A stretch of 64,000 nucleotides of DNA from the NCBI GenBank assembly GCA_020055645.1, contig CM034546.1, positions 51,522,001 to 51,586,000 on the forward strand, given 5' to 3'. Shown here in pieces: positions 58,964 through 64,000 of this stretch (positions are counted from its first letter, which is position 1; the number at the start of each line of letters is the position of its first letter). The DNA comes from Tomocerus qinae (taxonomy: Eukaryota > Arthropoda > Collembola > Entomobryomorpha > Tomoceridae). Made by a program: the position numbers and the translations under genes. The notes below the pieces were generated by a model. It made no database searches, was not told where the DNA came from, and saw only the letters and a program-made list of their open reading frames with translations.

Positions 58964-61900
58964 TTCAACCAGGGTTTTCAGTTTCAGAATATATAAAATG
59001 CATCCCAGCTTGCATATAGTAGAATAAAAATTTACATATACATTTGTCGTAAAAGACGTGCATTAGAAACCTGAATATATGAGTCATCGTATTGTAGCTT
59101 ATAATACTAGTTTTAGATAAAAAAATAATCCCTAACCACATAGACTCTAGTCATAACAGCAAATAGCAATTTATACATTTAGAATACCTTTGTACAGGGC
59201 TGAACAATATTACTTTGGGCAGTAGAAATATTTTTAATGGCAGTATATGCTTTATTTTCAGGGCTGTAAAACAGACGATAGGCAGTAAAACTACTGAAAT
59301 ATTGTAATACTAATGGCAGTAATGCAAGAGTGTATCATTTTCTATGGTATCTTTGTGGCGTATGTTTACTTAGAGGGACATTTCTAAATAAATAATACAG
59401 CTTAGTGTTTTATACTTCAATTTAAGTTTGAAAGTAATACTGAAGTTGTGAAGCCTAACTAGTAATAGTTGGACAGATTGACAGAGATCCATCATCGCCC
59501 GCGTGGGATAGCAACCTCTGGGTTTGACTTGAGAATCCCCGTGGGGATATGTCAGCCATTTGTGTTATTTTATCATTTCTTTTTTTTAATTTCAGTTAAT
59601 CTCTATCGTATTTGTTTTTACAGTCCTGGAAAGTTTTAAAAAAACTGACTTTACGAATAATTGTACTGCCCATAGCAATGTTTTTACTGAACACTGTAAA
59701 TTAACCCGAACATTTAATATCGTATTGATACATTATTAATGCACAAACATTAAACTCTCCATTTTGAGAGCCTCGTCTGCCAATTTAGTTGGTATAATAA
59801 AACCCGATTCGTAAGAGAGTGAAAAGGTTTTATTTTACTTGGCTTCTTTTTTGCCTAATGCAAATCAATAGAATGTTTTAATATTTTATTGTTTATGGTA
59901 AACCAAATAAATAAGGTCAAACTATGCATGGCTAGAAGACTCTACGTCTCTGGAATTTACTTCACCATTTGATTATTCTTGCAAATATTATCTGGGTTTA
60001 GAGTTTTGACTGACATGCATTGAAATACTATATTATAGCTAATACATATAATATTGCAAATTACTAGTCTATACATGTATAAAGGTTTGTTATTGTATAA
60101 ATGTGCTTGTCAAATGGACGAAATGCTATTGGGAAATAGAATACCAACATTCACTTTCATTTTTCGCACTTGTATCCGCCAACCTTACCTATTATAATAC
60201 ATAAGTTTGCGCCCTTGTTGTACAACATACCAATGTAGAGTTACAAATAAATAATGACTTTAATGGAAAAAATTTTGCAATTTTAGGCCTTTTTTGGAAA
60301 AAAATTCTTCTTTTCTCAGATTTAGGGGGGGGGGGTGCTGCGCCTCCCTTCCTCCCCCTACTAAATACGTGGTTGATTCAGTCAATACCGTAATTCATGT
60401 CTTGAGCATGCCCTCAGGAGTTGAGGGGGGTCTTGTAACACAATAATGTTTTACATAATAAGTTAATAATTTCTTACTGATATTATTTTTGGAAACTTCA
60501 TAATAGGTAGTATAGGAAGGAAGAGGGATAAATTATGTATTAATATGTATGCTGTGTCTAGGTCTAGCAGTGCGTTGCGTAGTTCTGGGATAATGTATGT
60601 AAGCAATTGTCTTAAATAGTGAGTTGAAATGTAGCAGTGCCCCAGACAATGTACTTTCTAATATCTATTTTAATTTTGTGTGTACAGATATTATTTACAA
60701 CTAAAAAATCTTTAAAACAATTTGAAGGGTAGGTATATGGTCGGTGGCTATTAGACAAAGATAAAATTAATAAATGTCCGCAGGTAATTTTGGGGATTTG
60801 GAAAACTGTAATTTAGCAAACAACCAGACAATATCAGACTTTTACAAAGCATTTATACCCATCGGAAATTCTAACCATTCTATTCCACTAATAATGCATC
60901 TTATGACTTAAATGGTCCTCTTTTTCCTAATTTTGTCAATTCATAAAAAATGTCTACTCAGTTCACCCCACCCCTACACAACGCCAACAAAAAGCGCATT
61001 CTCATGAACGAAAGCATTTTTCAGAGAATCTAAGATGTTTCACTGTTGAGATGCGTCTAAAATTGTGAAAATAATTTTATCGATCACAGAAAACGGATAC
61101 TGTTGCTATTTTTCAAATGGCATAAATGTAAAACTTTTGTACATTAAAGCCTGAAGCTTGAATTACGCCGTTGAGTAATCTGAAGCTTTCGCCTCTACTA
61201 CCAAGTCGAGCTTTATGTTCAAAATAAATAGATAGTTGGATGATTAGATTTGTTCTATTATGGCAGTATATTAAATCGAAAATGAAGTATACTTGTTTAC
61301 CATACATTATACATAATATGATTTTATTTTGTTGCTGCTACAAAATTGTAGAACTAATGTTTACTTGTGGTAAATTGTGGTCAGCATACACCCAAAAAAA
61401 ACAGTCAACTAAAACTAAAAAAAAACATATTTTTATAGTTAGACTCTTTTGGTGGTGGCCGGAAAAAAGTGCCCAAAAAAGTGGCTTTGGCATTCCAAAA
61501 AACCAAAAGTGCCAAAAATTAACCTTTTTCATAAAAAAGACAAAAAAGATTCTAAACATAACACTGGCTGCTTCCTCATTCTCATCCAATAATCCAATTG
61601 CATTGAACTCAGCGCACTTCGTACTGCTCCAGTTTCTTTAGATTTTGGTTTTTACATTACAGCTTTCTTGGCCCAGCAAATTTGAATAACCTAAACCTAT
61701 AATTGCATTTTTAAGCTTAGGTTTACCACTAGTACTAAATACGTACATATATGTTAAATTCTCAAACCCTATCATAACAAAATTAAACCACGTTTTATTA
61801 GTATACAGGCATCGAAAAAGTTTGACAACCTGATTGCTGTGAAATACGAACCTTGTTCTACTTTTCAACCGCAAAGTACATTTAAGTTCTTGAGCCAACA

Positions 61901-62159
61901 GAATTCCAGGAACCTAGGCGGATCTATTACCAGGGAATTGGAGAGTAGGCGGTGTTACTGGAAATTTTCCTATTAATTTTTCGATGCCTGGATACAATAG
62001 GTTATTAAATTACAAAACAAGCTATTACAATGTACAATAGGTTATTAAATGATAAAATAAGTTATTAAGTTTTACAAGCTCGTTTATTTCCGTTCCAAAC
62101 ATTTTAAATGCTGTCTTAGATTTTGCAACGAACAACCGTCTTTCTTTTGTAAGTTAGCA
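58964..62159. other. Spacer between the chemoreceptor copies
   Basis: AATAAA at 59023 probably ends copy A. The stretch to about 59230 is duplicated after copy B. At 60320-60360 a run of 12 G followed by C-rich text and acgtggttgattcag resembles an old transposon end. The upstream block of copy B begins near 60395 but is split by about 1 kb of unrelated sequence (about 60600-61575), including A-rich gccaaaaa tracts at 61380-61560. The open frames at 61240-61641 and opposite come from these low-complexity tracts. Confidence 0.5.
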
Positions 62160-63593
62160 ATGACGGAGGCTGCTCTGAAAGCATTTGACAAATATTTTTC
62201 GTTTTATATGACCTTTCGCTGTACCCCTTTCCATTGGAATAAAACAACTCAAACATTGAGTAAAACCACAGACAAGATTCAATTGCTCCATTTATACTCT
62301 TCCTTCACTTTCGGAAATGTCGTTTGGATTTACCAAGCACTTCGAATTGTCAAAGAAATTTTCTCTCGAGACGAAGAGAATTTCACAACTGAGCAAATCA
62401 TCATGTACATCTTCTACGGTCTGATAAGTTTGATCGCATGTGGGATAAACGGCGTTTTAATACTTCAAACAGAAATTTTCTTTGAGCTTATAAACCAAGC
62501 CTTGCGTACGAATAAATTTCTCAGAGGTTAGTTGCGCCAGTTTCTGTATTATCATTTAATATACATCCTTATTTTTATTCTACCAATTTTATCGATTTAG
62601 GGGTAACCGCGTGGATTCAAATAGTAAGTAAATAGTAAACCAACCGATGTAATACCGTAAATGTATATCTCTGTTTAAATTTGTAGCTAAATTTTGTCCT
62701 CCACTGAAAGGAAAACCTTACAAGGAGAAAATATGGGAGAAAGTTCTACTGCAACTTGTACCAGGGACATTTATTTGTTCAATATTTGGAGGCTGCCTAT
62801 CAATGGCACTTCCTTTGGACCCTCTTCAGGTAAAAATAATATTTTTTAATACTATTCATTCAAAACTATCGTTTCAAAGAACTTTTAAAATATTCTAAAA
62901 CATTTTAATTGCCTCCTTTAGCGGTTCATTATTGACCATTTCCCAAAAATCTATGTACAATACGAATTTTGCATAAGAATTATGGCCCTGTTCGTAATCC
63001 CAATCTGTGGTTGCTACATTTGGAGCCCAGTTATTTTTGTCGTCACAATGGGATTGGTCTACATGAACGGAGCAACATTTTGGATCACCTCTTTGACCAG
63101 GAGAAACAAAGAAGAAGATGGCAAGCGAGTGATGGCAGCAATTGATCTGAACACGAAGCAGGGACGAGATCTCATGTTCAATACCTACAGTTGTTTACAA
63201 CTACTAAATGATCAATTCAATCGCCTTGGCCACTACATTGGCCCAACTACTATTGCTATAGCGTCTCTGGTGGCTCTATTCTGCAACTTTGCGACCGTAA
63301 AGCTGTATAAAGTCATTCCAATGCCAGGCTACTTGATGATGCCGCTGATCTCTATTATATTCTACCTTGGATTCGGATTTTTTCTCCCTGCTGCTGTCAA
63401 ACTACACAGCGAATCTCTCATGTTTGTAAAAATGTGCCAGAATTTTCCAGATAAAGCCATTCGAAGACGAGGAGCTGCTTTGCGGCCGAATGCAATTAAA
63501 ATGGGGCCCTTCTTTTCATTGCGTCGAGGTATTACGTTGGAATTCTTTGACTACGTAACAGAGTTTTCCATTAATTTAATAATATCATTTTAA
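62160..63593 (+). CDS. Putative gustatory receptor, tandem copy B
   Basis: Exons 62160-62526, 62687-62829 and 62922-63593, with exactly the lengths and phases of copy A, give 393 residues. The protein differs from copy A by scattered conservative changes, more in helix 3-4 loops (LILQTEIFFELINQALRTNK) than in the C-terminal half (KVIPMPGYLMMPLISIIFYL and RRRGAALRPN, nearly identical). No stop or frameshift is present, so both copies look functional. Synteny and the shared upstream block show a recent segmental duplication. As for copy A, the receptor family is assigned by pattern. Confidence 0.7.
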
Positions 63594-64000
63594 TGACGTT
63601 CAATAAGGTAACTTCTGTTGAAATTTCCACTGTAACGAAAGAGGATGGCGACTTTCTTTTAGAAAATCGGTTTCCAAGAAAATGACTTAACTAATATAGA
63701 TCGCGTTTTCAGTTTCAGAGTATACAAAATACATCCCAGCGTTCATATTACTAGAATAAAAATTTCCATTACATTTGTATTAACGTAAAAGAGGTACAGT
63801 TGAAGCCTGGATATATGAGTCAACGTATTGTATATTATAATACTAATTTTAAGTAGAAAATAAACCCCAACCTCATAACGCCTAGTCAAGTCAAAACAGC
63901 AAATAGCAATAATACACATTTAGGATACCTTAGGCTGAAAAATATTACTTCGGGCAGTAGAAAAAAATTAATATGTTTGCTACATTATTAATGCACAGAC
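63594..64000. other. 3' region of chemoreceptor B
   Basis: Homologous to 58964-59220 after copy A (agtttcagagtatacaaaatacatcccag, aatattacttcgggcagtag), with an extra 80 bases right after the stop. AATAAA near 63755. No other gene before the window ends. Confidence 0.6.

Noticed and set aside
59196..59350. CAGGGCTGAACAATATTAC resembling a hAT end
   Set aside because: The partner end and duplication are not convincing, and part of the stretch belongs to the duplicated chemoreceptor block.
61240..61641. Opposed open frames of 133 and 83 codons
   Set aside because: They come from A-rich and gccaaaaa tracts inserted in the chemoreceptor upstream block.

Overview
The window is AT-rich animal DNA with short spliced introns. 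The gene content points to a hexapod, and I think most likely a springtail (Collembola). The evidence is myosin VI, TMEM41B, a pair of gustatory-receptor-type seven-helix genes, a secreted C-type lectin, a tandem family of small secreted proteins, and a very high load of DNA transposons. No rRNA, tRNA or CRISPR array was seen. Gene models below are read by eye from splice signals and reading-frame phase, so exon borders are inferences, but the phases close in the models I call intact.

Region by region: (1) 0.7-17.7 kb holds five tandem minus-strand copies of a three-exon gene for a secreted, cysteine-rich, lipocalin-like protein of about 215 residues. Copies 1, 3 and 5 are intact; copies 2 and 4 are broken. 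Copy 4 has lost a base in exon 2 and is cut by a 1.0 kb hAT-type MITE with a perfect 8-bp target duplication. A complete DIRS-type tyrosine-recombinase retrotransposon (8142-12982) sits in the spacer between copies 3 and 4, and the uninterrupted paralogous spacer survives near 5.26 kb. (2) 18.88-29.26 kb is one 10.4-kb DNA transposon with a perfect 9-bp target duplication. Its terminal inverted repeats are made of long arrays of a 28-bp minisatellite. It carries a multi-exon MULE-type DDE transposase with a SWIM zinc finger and a second gene for a Ulp1-like protease joined to a PHD-like finger. The architecture recalls Drosophila Foldback/NOF. (3) 31.4-33.1 kb holds a small membrane-anchored coiled-coil gene with a hAT MITE in its first intron. 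(4) 36.3-38.6 kb is a 2.3-kb palindromic hAT-type element. (5) 39.9-45.8 kb is an 18-exon myosin VI gene and 46.8-48.1 kb is TMEM41B. (6) 49.4-50.0 kb and 53.8-54.9 kb are two more tandem-repeat elements, one with a 9-bp duplication and one fold-back. Between them, 50.3-53.5 kb encodes a CARD/NB-ARC/LRR-like protein, an NLR- or APAF1-like layout. (7) 55.4-56.2 kb is a C-type lectin on the minus strand. (8) 57.4-59.0 and 62.2-63.6 kb are two tandem copies of a 393-residue chemoreceptor gene.

The cellular genes do not form one pathway. Several (lipocalin-like array, lectin, chemoreceptors, NLR-like protein) belong to lineage-expanded environmental-response classes. The most unusual content is mobile: the satellite-ended MULE with its protease partner, several non-autonomous elements of related build, and three different hAT families with readable insertion scars.
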